Shown here: positions 11,951-22,609 of the stretch, in pieces
Layout of the letters: every line of letters starts with the position of its first letter
How positions within the stretch are numbered: position 1 is the first letter of the stretch
DNA from: Dasypus novemcinctus
Lineage: Eukaryota > Chordata > Mammalia > Cingulata > Dasypodidae
Assembly: GCF_030445035.2 (NCBI RefSeq)
Contig: NC_080673.1
Span: forward strand, 39,800,365-39,864,364
Direction: 5' to 3'
Length of the DNA stretch: 64,000 nt
Made by a program: the position numbers and the translations under genes
The notes under the pieces: model-generated
Seen by the model: the letters and a program-made list of their open reading frames with translations, nothing else
Told to the model about the DNA's origin: nothing
The model's database searches: none

Positions 11951-12930
11951 TCTAAAATCCCTAACCCTAAAATCTGAGGGTGCTCAGACTCCAAAGCCCA
12001 GCTGGCCCTCAAACACCCACCACACTCCCAAAAATACAATACAGAATGAATTAATAGTAAGAATTCTGTGATAGCCATGTATTGCCCTGCCTGGAGAGAT
12101 CAATCAGGGAACCTTCTGGTAGGCGAATCTCATGACACCATTCTGACCTGTTAAGTAAATCTAGGTGGAGAGCTAGAGTCCAACAATGCTTTATTAGCCT
12201 CCATTCACATCTCTGCATATCTGACTAAACCAAGCAAGAAATTCACAACCATTTAAAAGGCTGCTTCATCTCATTTCTCTAGTTTAGTGATTGTCACACC
12301 CAGCTATACAAGAGAATCATCAGGGGAACTTTAAAAAATATGAATGCTCAGGCATATCCCATAACCAAACCACTGAAACAGACTCTCCAGAATGAGGCCT
12401 GGGCATGTAGCAGGTGCTTCAATTGTGTCCCAGATTTGAGAACACTGCTTTTCTCAGCCTAGAATGTGGAGGTCATGGCAGGAGTGCCATTAGGCAGAGG
12501 GAATACTTAGTCTGTGTCTGCTTCGGCACAGATCCTGAAGCTTTAGGAAATGCTTCTAACATCTTGGTATTAAAATCAGCTCCCTGGAGAATCCTGTAGA
12601 CTCCACGAGAATCTGCCAACCAGAAGCAGGCAATGAAAATCTAGTGTCCTGGGGCACATACTTTTAGGAAAGTTCTTATTATTCAGGGCAGTAGCTCTGA
12701 GTAATAGCTAAGAAATGGCTAACTCATTCATCAATCTTTTTTATGACTAGAGATATTTTTTTTATTCTTAACCACAACAGGAGAGTACCATGGCCAGAAA
12801 TAAAAGAACTAATGTAAAAGAATGCCATATTAATATCTTTATTTTAAAATTTCCCCAAAACAATGAAAAAGGGTTCATTTAGTACTCGAGACTAAGAAAA
12901 ATCCTTAATAGTATAAGTTAGAAATGCAGG

Positions 12931-13336
12931 GAAGCAGATTTGGCTCAACCGATAGAGCGTCCGCCTACATGGGAGGTCCAGGATTCAAACCCAGGGCCTC
13001 CTGACCCATGTGGTGAGCTAGCCCATGCACACTGCTAATGTACACAAGGAGTGCTGCACCATGCAGGGGTGTCCCCTGCATAGGGGAGATCCACGTGCAA
13101 GGAATGCGTCCCACAAGGATAGCCACCCTGCACAAAAAAAGTGCAGCCTGCCCAGGAGTGGCACTGCACGCACGGAAAGTTGATGCAGCAAGATTACGCA
13201 ACAAAGAGCCACAGATTCCTGATGCAGCTGACAAGAACACAGGCAGACAGAGAGGAACACACAGTGAATGGACACAGAGAGCAGACAATGGGGTGGGGGG
13301 GGGTGGGGGAAGGGGGGAGAAATAAATTTTTTTTTA
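12931..13336 (+). mobile_element. DAS-type SINE with TSD
   Basis: Head 'gaagcagatttggctcaacc', body with 'gatgcagcaagattacgcaa', a cagtgaatggacacagagag tract, G-rich run, aaataaatttt and an A-rich end. The flank aaatgcagg recurs at 12922-12930 and 13337-13345. Confidence 0.88.
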
Positions 13337-13345
13337 AAATGCAGG

Positions 13346-13710
13346 GAGCAGATGTGGCTCAAGCAACTGGGCACCCACCTCCCACACAGGAGGTTCCATG
13401 TTCGGTTCTCAGTGCCTCCTAAAGAAGACAAGCAGATGCTGCAATGAGCAGATACTGCAGACTCCGCAACCAGGAGACCCTGCAACGAGCAGATGCCACA
13501 ACTGCCACAACCACCGCAACCAAGCAGATGCTGCAAAGTGCAGGAGCTGCAACAAGCAGATGCAGCTGCCCCAATGAGCAGCAACCAGCAGGGAGCAGAA
13601 GTGACTCAAGTGGTTGGGCACTCACCTCCCAAATGGGAGATCCTGGGTTTAGTTCCTAGTCCCTCCTATAGAAGACAAGCAGACAGATTGGGGGGGGGGT
13701 AGGGGGAAGG
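13346..13710 (+). mobile_element. DAS-type SINE(s), interrupted by a solo LTR
   Basis: A head 'gagcagatgtggctcaagca' is followed by a degenerate region rich in 'gcaacgagcagatgc' repeats. A second head then starts near 13590 (agggagcagaagtgactcaa). The G-rich SINE tail is cut at 13710 by the solo LTR and resumes at 14516-14540. Confidence 0.75.
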
Positions 13711-14515
13711 TGCGGTCACCCCTCGCGCTGAAGTGTGGTTTGCTGGCCTGGCGGAGGAGCAGCCGCGGCAGGCCAGGCCGCTGCCCCCATAATAGGGTGG
13801 CTGGTCGGACTCACCGCCACCCCTGAAGGGAGCTCGGCATGGGCGCAGAGTGCCCTCGGGTCTCCCCTTCTCGGCAGCCATGCTTCCGCGGCCGCCCCTC
13901 CTCCCGGATGGCGCCACACGATGCCTGTAGGGCGGCACCCTTCTTCTTCTTTCTCCCTGCGCAGGCGCAGGCGGAAAATTCCAGTCTGCCCTTTTCCCCT
14001 CCCCCGACAGCAGCAACAGCCAGGCGTGGGCGGGAAACTCAAGTCTGCCCTCCACCCCAGCAACAGCAGCCACCAATCCCTAAACCCTGCCCCTTCCCCC
14101 AGCAACAGCGACAGCCAATCCCTAACCACCACCCCTCCCCCTTCCAGTACCGCCCACTGACCTTTCGCCGGCAACCAATCAGAACAGGGCGTGGCTTCGA
14201 CCAATCAGCCTTCCCCAGACCCTATAAAACTGTTGCCTCTCCCTCAGTAAAGTGGACTTGCCTGTTTACCTTGTCTCCGCGGTAGTTCTTCTGCCGTGCG
14301 CCCTCCAGTCCTGAAAGCCCCCGACAAGGGCCTGGCCTCCCTTGTCCCCAGTTCGTCGTCTGCTTCTCTGGGCGACCCCCTCGTCGCCGGCTTCGCCGGG
14401 CGACCCCGTCAGCCAAACCGCGCAACCCCTTGTGAGACCGATCCCTCGTCTGCTGCCGGACCGACCCCTCGTCCGCAGCCAGACCCCACCTCTACCGACC
14501 GAGCAAACCGTCGCA
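13711..14515 (+). mobile_element. Solo ERV LTR, CpG-rich, 6-bp TSD
   Basis: An 805-bp LTR starts TGCGGTCACC and ends CCGTCGCA. The perfect 6-bp duplication ggaagg flanks it (13705-13710 and 14516-14521). Its U3 carries tandem units each ending in a CCAAT box (ccaatccct at about 14073 and 14115), further CCAATCAG boxes at about 14176 and 14200, and TATAAAA at 14223. CAGTAAAG near 14246 may be a variant poly(A) signal. There is no internal viral coding region: it is a recombination remnant. It lies in MND1 intron 1, about 2 kb from the promoter, antisense to the gene. Long open frames here are GC-content artefacts. Confidence 0.88.
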
Positions 14516-14949
14516 GGAAGGGAGGAGGAATTTTTAAAAATGTAAAACCTGGACCTTCAGAAAATAAGCTTCTAAGATGATCAATACATTTTAAGGCCCT
14601 TTAAACAATCAGGTATCTAACAATCAGAAGCTACAGAATTACTAAAATCAACCCTGTTCATCAATTATGGTAAATTTTTGAAAAATTAAAAAATAGATGT
14701 CATCTGCGGCCTTTAAAGTTGACAGACTACATTGCACTTCTCCAATTCCAAAAATATGCCTGGACATATAATTATTTACCCAGCAAGCCCAACCAAATTA
14801 AAACAGCTATTAATACATAATCAGGAAAAAGAGCAAGAGAAATAATGTTTTATCAACACAACACTAAACCTATTTCTAGGTTGTACACAAAAAGTATTTC
14901 TCCTATAAAAATTGCTTCTAATTTATGTTCCTCCATTATCAGAGGTAAA

Positions 14950-15192
14950 GACAGAAATAGCAGATTAAAACATTTAGTATTAGAGGACAAATCATGTGTT
15001 AAGAGTGGACTAGGGTACCTTTGGAAGACAGTGATAACACTTTGATGATACTATCTCTTAATCTGTAACAAATGCTCCACCATGGTGTGGTATATTGGTG
15101 AAGGGGAGTTGCATGGGAATTGTAAACATGTGCATGACTGTTTTGTAGGATCCCAACTTCTGCAATAAAAATTTATTTTAAAAAAATAATGC
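14950..15192 (+). mobile_element. LINE-1 3' end fragment
   Basis: Ends 'caataaaaatttattttaaa'. It matches the 3'UTR unit seen at 24815-25015 ('ctgtaacaaatgctccacca', 'tggtgtggtatattggtg', 'catgggaatt'). The 5' boundary is uncertain. Confidence 0.7.
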
Positions 15193-16140
15193 AAAACGTT
15201 ATTGCAAAGACCATTAGAGAAATGAAATGCAGGAAGGAAAAGAAAAAAAAGAGTGGAATAGGTAAAAGGACAAAGTTACTGCCTTTGTGTAACACAGTTC
15301 TCAGTAGTTAGCTATCTTAGGCTAAATTAGGCCAGTAACTCAATAGAGAAATATGATATACCAAAGAATAACAGATTTGTTTTAAGTGTGGTCTTGTTTG
15401 TCTCTTAGATCATTTTATGCCCAGGTGGTTGGGTTGTTGGTTTAACCACAAAGAAGCCGTTATCAGTTATAAACACATCTGGACAAGTATTTTCAAACAA
15501 ATATCATACAATCTAAATCTCTGCCCACCAACAGTTCAGCAAAATAACAGCCACTTAACTAAATTAAAATCTTAAAATCATAGATTAATTTAATTAGGTA
15601 TTGAGTCTCTGCCAATAGAAGCAGAAAAGAACAGTATGGAACTCTGGAGGTTTATGGAAATGATTTTATGAATAGAAAGACATTAAACTCACAAAGAGAA
15701 AAACCATTTGGAATCTTACCAAATTTAACCCATCACGGCATGCAAGAAAGACTAACTCGATGCAGTTTTCCTAATAAAGAGGCAAACTCCCTATACAACC
15801 AGCAAGCTGTTTCAAGCACAAAGGAGCAGCGATTCCTGCCCTTTAGTACACTCAACGGATTTTCACTAAAACCATCTAACCAGCATAATGTGAAGATCCG
15901 TTCGGCTACTTCTGAAACAGCAATTCGGAAAAGCTGCTCTCAACATTGCAATATATAAAACCACTCAATTGTCAAAACCAAGAGCCCGCTTTTTGGGAAC
16001 TGGGGCCTGCCAGGGTTTGCATGATCAATCCCTGCTCTTTAGAAGGGGCTGCACCTTTGGTGACAGAATCACCAAAGTTTTTGTTTTGTTGTTTTATGTT
16101 CCTTTTTTTTAAACAAACGTTTTGAGTTTAATGGCCTGAG
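15193..16140. other. MND1 intron 1, nothing recognised
   Basis: AT-rich unique sequence leading to the CpG island. The open frame at 15668-15958 has no recognisable similarity and no start context of note. Confidence 0.45.
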
Positions 16141-16548
16141 ATACCTGAGTCACTTCGCGTGTTTTAACCTATCCCGCCGCTGTGGGCTTTGGGGACAGGC
16201 GCAGGATGCAAAGGGCAGGAAGGGCCGTTGACGGCCCGTGGTTCCCGCCCTGGGCCAAGGGGAGCGGGGGCCTAGAGGAGCAGGGCTCGGGTCTCCTGCG
16301 CCGCTTCCTCCAGGCCCCGGGGTCGAGAGCATCCGGGCCCGCGGCGGAGACGGGTCCTGGCGGGCGCACTCCCGGGACCGCCCGCCGCGCTGCCCCCGCC
16401 CCGCGCCGCAGGGCTCGGAGGGCCCGGACGCCCGTTCCCGCAGGCGGACTGGGCAGCCAAACGCCAAGACGAGCACTTGCCGCCCAGGGGCTCTGAAGCC
16501 CAGACACGACGCAAAAAGGGGACCGAGGAACCTGGCCTCAGTGCTTAC

Positions 16549-16620
16549 CATGGCGCGCGCAGCACGGCTTCCGGTGGCGGGACCCGCGCGCGAAGCGAAG
16601 GGAGGGGCGGGCTAGGGCTG
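16549..16620 (-). CDS. MND1: MND1 exon 1 (5'UTR plus the start codon only)
   Basis: On the minus strand the ATG at 16549-16551 is followed at once by a strong splice donor (gtaagcac). Exon 1 therefore contributes only the initiator Met, and exon 2 opens with TCA AAG (Ser-Lys). Joining them gives the MSKKKGLSAEEK start typical of MND1. The 5'UTR runs upward from 16552 through very GC-rich sequence; the transcription start is not visible, so the outer boundary given is approximate. The exon sits in a CpG island with no obvious TATA box, as expected for a dispersed CpG promoter. The coding part is only 16549-16551. Confidence 0.85.
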
Positions 16621-16700
16621 GTTTGATTTTGGCGCGGACTCAGCCCCGGGGGCGGAGCGGCGAAGCAAGAGGAGGTCGACCTTCGCCAGCACGGCGCGCA

Positions 16701-16740
16701 GCGGCCCCTAGCGGCTCCTAGCGGCTCCTAGCGGCTCCGG
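16701..16740. repeat. Four-copy decamer tandem repeat in the MND1 promoter
   Basis: Four head-to-tail copies of a 10-bp unit close to GCGGCTCCTA occupy 16701-16740. The first unit has CCCC for CTCC and the last ends in GG. The array lies about 150 bp upstream of the MND1 start codon inside the CpG island. Confidence 0.9.
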
Positions 16741-16860
16741 AGTGCCCCCGGCCGGGAGGGGCCTTGTGGGAGGGACCCGCGCATGCGGGGCGGGGCCTGG
16801 ACCGATGGGGCGGGGCAGCTTCATCGCGAGTCTGCGCGCCCGGGAGCCTAGCTGTCTCCG

Positions 16861-18400
16861 CATCCGTTTTCTGGTGCAATGGAAACCTGGCCTTAGTTTA
16901 TCTTGAAAAATAAAGGCAGTTTGGTTGCGGAAGGAGGATAGACTGCCTCCGTCCGTTCGGGTTTGTCACGTCTGGGGCGGACTCCTTCGTTCCCTTCTCT
17001 TCTCTTTTCTAATTTTCCCCCTTTCTCAACCATTATCCACTGCATATTCAACTTTTAAAAATCTGTTTCTTTGTATGCTTGTTTTTTCCCTTAGATTAAA
17101 AAAAAATTTTTTTAACACCAATGCATTTCAGATTAAAACTGTCGAAAATAAAGCAGCTCTTGAGTTGACGATAGGAATACCCAAGCTTTTGGGTCCCTTC
17201 GTCTGAAGGTACTTAAAAATTCACTCAGACTTTTCAATTATTTAGAAATCATTTTAAATGTATAAAAATCATACTGAGAACATAAGAGACATCTAAACTA
17301 GGAATTTTGTAGCCTTGTTGCTTCTTATGGAAGGGGAATGGGGCACTTTGAATTGCTTAGAGTTACATGAATTCTGTATTTCCCAGAGTAATATTTCTTA
17401 AAGTAATATTGCATTGTTACACAATGCAATAGATGGCACATGAGATGATTTTAAAATAGTAAATGATTTAAAAATACCTTAGATACAATTAGCATGTAAT
17501 ACCTTATATTTCTCATGGATTGTTCAAGATCTGGGTAAAACAGGTACATAGTAAAAAGAAGTAAGACTTAAGAAAAAAATAATTATATTGGTAATATATA
17601 GATTTGACAAAAAATTGTGAAGGTAACCCTTGTGGGAAACGCCACCTTAACCTGCTCCTAAACTGCCATAGCTATTTGGCTCCATCAGAGAAAGCCTTCT
17701 TCACCTGCTTGACTCTTACCCATCGTTTAGACAGCTGAGGCATTGCCTCTAAGAATCTTTTCCTCTCTGCCTCCCCACTCCAACCACACAAGCGGATTAG
17801 GTCCCTTCTGTGATACTACGGCCTCTTCTGTACGTTTTATCGTAGCACCTCTCATTCTTTTTGTGCTTGTTTATTTGGATGGCTTCCCTGCAATATTAAA
17901 CCCCTTTCTTTGGCAGGGACTAAGCCAACCATTCTGGTATCACAGTGCCTGGCACTAAATAAATGTGTATTAAGTGAATGAAGCAGGTATTCAAGAACAC
18001 CATCTGGTCATCAGCCTAGGAATAATTTACGGGCAGACAGTTGGAAAACTGACAGACATTTTACTTTATGAAAATCATAATTATTTTCATTGAGTAGTAC
18101 TTTCCCATTTACTTTTCTCACCAATGGAACTCTTAAATTATGTCTTATATATCTTTAAAACGTATCAAAATGCTTCAAGTTCGGCAACTTTGTAATAGCA
18201 GGCAGATGTAGTGAATAAGTAATTAATATGAAAGAAAATAAATATTTGCCTCATCTGAGAAGTACTGATGAATTTGGATTATGTAACCATCATCTAGCAT
18301 TTGTTATGATCCCTAAATAGCATTTGTTGTTAAGCAAATGTGCGTTTTTACAAAATCCTTTAACATGCATTATTGCCTTCTTTTAACTTTGAGTGTGAAG
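16861..18400. other. Upstream flank of MND1
   Basis: Mostly unrecognised AT-rich sequence. A MIR/L2-like 3' end lies at about 17860-17985 ('cacagtgcctggcactaaat', 'aaatgtgtattaagtgaatg'). The small plus-strand frame at 16925-17206 is low complexity and not supported as a gene. Confidence 0.5.
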
Positions 18401-18409
18401 GTGAACCAA

Positions 18410-19465
18410 TGTGGCAGTTTAATATTATTTATGAATTCCAAAAAGAGGTATAGATTATGCCTGTAAACTAGCCTGTTCCTCTAGGCATGATACCCTTTGA
18501 TTTAAATCCAAAAGGGGGGGAAGCAGACTTGGCCCAGTGGATAGGGCATCCGTCTACCACATGGGAGGTCCGCGGTTCAAATCCCGGGCCTCCTTGACCA
18601 GTGTGGAACTGGCCCACATGCAGCGCTGATGCATGCAAGGAGTGCCCTGCCACACAGGGGTGTCCCCCGCATAGGGGAGCCCCACGAGCAAGGAATGCGC
18701 CCTGTAAGGAGAACTGCCCAGCACGAAAGAAAGTGCAGCCTGCCCAGGAATGGCGCAGCATGCACGCACGGAGAGCTGACGCAGCAAGATGAGCTAACAA
18801 AAAAGAGACACAGATTCCTGTGCCGCTGACAACAACAGAAACAACAACAGAAGCAGACAAAGAAGAACAAGCAGCAAATGGGGGGGGGGAATAAATAAAT
18901 CCTTAAAAAAAAATTCGAAGGATGTATGTTTACTTGATTAATTCAGGATTAGGGCTTAGGGCTTTGATTTGACCATGTCATTAGGGCATGCAGGGTTGAG
19001 TCCCCACCCCCTTGGTGGGCTGTATAAATGGATGCTCAGTCAAAAACACAGTAGATACACAGAAGAAGAAATATACAGAAGAATAGAGAGAGGTCTACAT
19101 ACAGGGAAGAGGAATGAACTTTGATCCTGTGGCTCCTGGGAGAGGAGCCTTTCATCTGATAGTCTACGGATGACCTTGTGAAGAGAACAGAGCAGCTGAG
19201 CCTAGAAAGAAACGAGACCTCCAGCCTATAGCTGAGATTAGAAGAAGCTGGGCCAATGGAGCCTTAAAAGGAAGAGGAAGGCTGAACCCTCGCAGACTTC
19301 ACCGGCCATCTTGCTTCAACATGTGGCAAATGACTCTTATGGTACCTTGAGTTGGACTCTTTAGGACCTCATGACTGTAAGCTTTTACCCCAAATAAATA
19401 CCCATTATAAAAGCCAACAGATTTCTGATACTTTGCATCAGTACCCCTTTTGGCTGACTAATAGA
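18410..19465 (+). mobile_element. ERVL/MaLR-type solo LTR, split by a SINE
   Basis: Begins TGTGGCAGTT and ends near CTAATAGA, with a 5-bp duplication accaa/accag (18405-18409 and 19466-19470). Five-base duplications fit class III ERVL/MaLR. Near the 3' end it has 'aagcttttaccccaaataaa', as in the LTR at 40908-41551. A DAS SINE occupies 18517-18914, so the LTR itself is about 660 bp. Confidence 0.75.
18517..18914 (+). mobile_element. DAS-III-type SINE nested in an LTR
   Basis: Head 'ggaagcagacttggcccagt', B box GGTTCAAATCC, GC-rich body with an extra 'gagctgacgcagcaagatga' segment, G run, aataaataaatcc and poly(A). Confidence 0.9.
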
Positions 19466-19928
19466 ACCAGTCAGAGACCACACTTTTAAGGAACTTACAT
19501 TCTCATCAGTGCTGCCTTTAGTCTGGGCAACTGGGGTTTCTCAGAATGACCACCACCTGGGAGAAGAAGGCACATTATACTGCCTCTGGTTTGGGTTTTT
19601 TTTGCATCTTTGGGATAAACTCCCTAAACAGAAGGTAACCTTCTTGTAGCCCTGTGAAATTTTGGGACTACTAACTCCTATAAGTAGCTTAGAAAAGATC
19701 TTTTCTAAAGAAGTAGAAAAAGAAAATAAAGCCATTTGAGAGACAGAGGGAAGGTAGAAAAAAAGTAGGCGAATACAAAATCAAGTGAGGAGAAAATTTC
19801 AGGGAAGAAATAATCAACGCTTAGTACCAGCCAGAGCGTAGCTCCTGAGATAGAAATGATGATGCTATTATGTCATGTGTGTATAGAACACTCATTCTCA
19901 ATATGGGCAACATCAAAACTGGCTCTTG

Positions 19929-20306
19929 GGAAATGGATGTGGCTCAAGCAATTGGGCTCCTGTCTATCATTTGGGAGGCTCTAGGTTCAATTCCTGGGGC
20001 CTCCCAGTGAAGGCAAGCTGGCCCGCACTGCAGTGAGCTGGTGGCCCATGCCGTGGAAAGCTGGTGCAGCAAGATAATGCAAAAAAGGGAGATGCAGAGG
20101 AAAGACAGAGACATAGATTGGGGAGATGAGGTGGCTCAAGCAATTGAGTGCCTCTCTCCCACACCAGAGGTTCCAGGATTGGTTCCCAGTGCCCCTAAAG
20201 AGAAAGACAAGAAGTGAAAAAGACAAGCAGACATGGAAGAATACACAGTGAATGGACACAGAGAACAGGGAGCACTGAACAGTGGGGGGGAGGGGAGGTG
20301 TAAAAA
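19929..20306 (+). mobile_element. Composite SINE dimer sharing one TSD
   Basis: A first head (ggaaatggatgtggctcaag) with a short body is followed at about 20122 by a second (ggagatgaggtggctcaagc) with the usual acacagtgaatggacacag tail, G run and poly(A). One 14-bp duplication, aaaactggctcttg (19915-19928 and 20307-20320), flanks the pair, so both inserted in one event. Confidence 0.88.
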
Positions 20307-20681
20307 AAAACTGGCTCTTGTTGGGAAAGGAAGTGAAAAAATCTTAAATATTACAGTGGTTTGTGGTACAATGCTTTGTGGTCTTCCAAAGGGCTATAGT
20401 ATATAAACAGATGTAAAGTGTGTCTGGTATTAAAATTTCATATGGAGAACCAGCAAGACGGCAGTAGAGTAAGGAGCTCCTAGAGTCAGGTCTTGCTATA
20501 GGGCAGTTCATAAACACCCAGAGCTATCTAAATCAGCTGCCTGGGGACTCCAGGACACCAGAAGAACATCCTGCAACATCCTTGAAGGAATGGAAGGAGG
20601 AGACTGCCCATCTGAAGAGAAGATTCATAAGTAGAGCTCTCCATGCTGTGGAGCCTGGTGCCCATCCTCCACTGGAGGCAC

Positions 20682-21500
20682 AAGCCACCTCGGGAGCTGT
20701 TCTGCAGCTGGAATTGGAAGCTCCACTTCCCAAAAATGGGGGAGGAAGAGATGATTTGGCACCATCTTCAGCTCCTGATTATTAAATTTGGAAGGCTAAA
20801 GGATAATCCTAAGAACAGCTAAAGTTTGAACCTGTCCAAGTCAGAAAGAGGCTGGTAGCTGCCATTTTAACTCTACTGCTGGCACGAGGGAAAGCAGATG
20901 GACTGAAAATCACAGTGCTGGTAGGGACCAGCTTTTTCTCATCCAGATCAGGTTGCAGCTCTAGCTTAAGCCCCAGTCCCATCTTCAGCAGGGAGGAAGC
21001 TGGGGGCAACTGTGCCAGCATCTCCGGGAAAATACAGGTCATGCCGCAGAAGCTGGTGATCATCCCACTCTGAAGATGCAAGCCATCTCAGGAGCTATTC
21101 CGTGGCTGGAACTGGAAGCTCCATTTTCCAAAAATGGGAGGAAGAGACAGTTAGCCACCAATTTCAGCTACTGATTAGTAAATTTGACTGCTAAAGAACA
21201 GCTGAAGTTTGAACCTGTCCAAATCAGAAAGAGGCCAGTAGCTGCCATATTTGACTTCGCCCCCAGCATGAAGGGAACCTGGGCTGACTGAAAATCATAG
21301 TGCTAGTGGGACTTGCTTCTTTCACCTAGATTGGCCTGCAGCCCTAGCCTAGGCTTCATCCCCACCACTAGCAGGGAGGAAGCTGGCAGGCCCTGCACCA
21401 GCCTCTCTGGGTAACTGCAGGTACATTTGGCAGGCATAGACTGAATAATCTGAAGTCTATGTGGGCAACTGCAGTCCTTTGGGACCCCCATGGCATAGAT
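20682..21500 (+). repeat. Two ~398-bp tandem units in an L1 5'UTR
   Basis: 'aagccacctcgggagctgtt' at 20682 recurs as 'aagccatctcaggagctatt' at 21080. Order is preserved across the unit: 'ggaagctccacttcccaaaa' / 'ggaagctccattttccaaaa', 'gtttgaacctgtccaa' twice, 'cagggaggaagctgg' twice. Confidence 0.85.
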
Positions 21501-22275
21501 GTCTGCCCACATCTTCAGCTCCATCCCCACCTTAGGCAGGGGAGAAAGGGGCTTGAAACTTCATCAGTATCTCTGAGCAATTACAGTGTAGACCTGCACA
21601 ACTTGGATTATTACATACAGATGTGACTGTGTCTACCCCTGGCAAAAGAGAACATTGGGAGAAGCTTCATCAGTCCCTGGGGAAATGAGGACAGCTTGAG
21701 CCTCCACAGCTTATAGCACCAACTACATCCTCAGCTCCTACTACACAACCAGGAAGGGAGAAAAGGCAAGGAAGCCATGAACTAAAGAGAGAGACTGCAC
21801 CCAGATAAAAATACATCTAGTAAGCCAGATGCCAAGACATCAAAAAAAAATTACAATCCACACCAAAGAACAGGATGCTATGGCCCAGGTAAAGGAACAA
21901 GATAAACCTCCAGATGACATTAGTTGAGACACCTGATCATAGATGTTCAAACAAATCTCCTTAATAAATTCAATGTGATGGCTAAAGAGATTAAAGATAT
22001 TAAGAAGACATTGGATGAGCACAAGAAGAATTTGAAAGCATACATAGAAAAATAACAGATCTTAGGGGAATGAAAGGTGCAATAAATGAAATTTAAAATA
22101 ACACTGGATTCATATAATAGCAGATTTGAGGAGGCAGAAGAAAGAAGTGTGAGCTTGAAGAAATGGCCTCTGAAAGCAAACATACAAAACAACAGATGGA
22201 AAAAAGAATGGAAAAAAAATTGAACAAGGTCTCAAGAAACTAAACAACGGCAAGAGATGTGCAAACATACATGTC

Positions 22276-22609
22276 ATGGGTATCCCAGAAGGAGAAGAGA
22301 AGGGAAAAGTAGAAGGAATATTTGAAGAAATAATGGCAGAAAAATTCCCAACACTATTGAAATACATGGATATCCATGTCCAAGAAGCACAATATACTCC
22401 TATCCAAATAAATCCAAATAGGAAAATTCTAAGATACATACTAATCAGAATGTCAGATGCCAAAGACAAAGAATTCTGAGAGCAGCAAGAGAAAAGCAAA
22501 ATGTAATGTATAAGGGATACCCAATAAGATTAAGTGCTGATTTCTCATCAGAAACCATGGAGGCAAGAAGACAGTGGTATGATATATTTAAGATACTGCA
22601 AGAGAAAAA
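22276..22609 (+). pseudogene. L1 ORF1 relic (RRM and C-terminal domain)
   Basis: Plus-strand frames at 22276-22479 and 22506-22609 encode pieces of LINE-1 ORF1p: the RRM-region string GIPEGEEKGKVEGIFEEIMA and the C-terminal YKGYPIRLSADFSSETMEAR. ORF1p is the RNA-binding trimeric chaperone of L1. A stop and frame change separate the two, and the solo LTR interrupts the second. The downstream part resumes at 23038. Confidence 0.8.

Larger units (their letters stand above)
3711..16620 (-). other. MND1: MND1 gene, 5' portion (partial; continues beyond left edge)
   Basis: Four consecutive exons on the minus strand join in perfect phase to give the N-terminal part of MND1 (meiotic nuclear divisions 1), from the start Met through a conserved core ending [11 protein letters not shown]1 forms a heterodimer with PSMC3IP/HOP2 that stimulates DMC1 and RAD51 strand exchange in meiotic homologous recombination; the N-terminal winged-helix region binds DNA. 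About 90 residues are encoded here, under half of the roughly 205-residue family length, so the coiled-coil and C-terminal exons lie left of position 1. No further exon was found in 1-3700. Intron 1 is about 9.7 kb and is full of transposons. All the splice sites read are GT-AG. Identity comes from recalled family sequence, not a database search. Confidence 0.93.
16150..16860. promoter_or_regulatory. MND1: CpG island / MND1 promoter region
   Basis: This roughly 700-bp stretch is very GC-rich with dense CpG, in an otherwise AT-rich, CpG-poor neighbourhood. It spans MND1 exon 1 and the start of intron 1. It holds an E2F-like core TTTTGGCGCG at 16627-16636, about 75 bp upstream of the ATG, and a second E2F-type TTCCCGCC at 16242-16249 in intron 1. 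GC-box-like GGGCGGGG stretches lie around 16784-16820. Open frames across the island are composition artefacts. Whether it also fires on the plus strand cannot be told from sequence. Confidence 0.8.

Noticed and set aside
13018-13702. Long Ala/Cys/Leu-rich frames (up to 188 residues)
   Set aside because: They run through SINE bodies and GCA-rich tandem sequence, with no codon pattern or family similarity.
13666-14580. Several 90-160-residue frames on both strands
   Set aside because: They lie in the GC-rich solo LTR, which has no viral gene content; stop codons are rare there because of base composition.
16150-16615. Arg/Gly/Pro-rich frames in the CpG island
   Set aside because: They overlap MND1 exon 1 and promoter, occur on both strands at once, and have no similarity; a composition effect.
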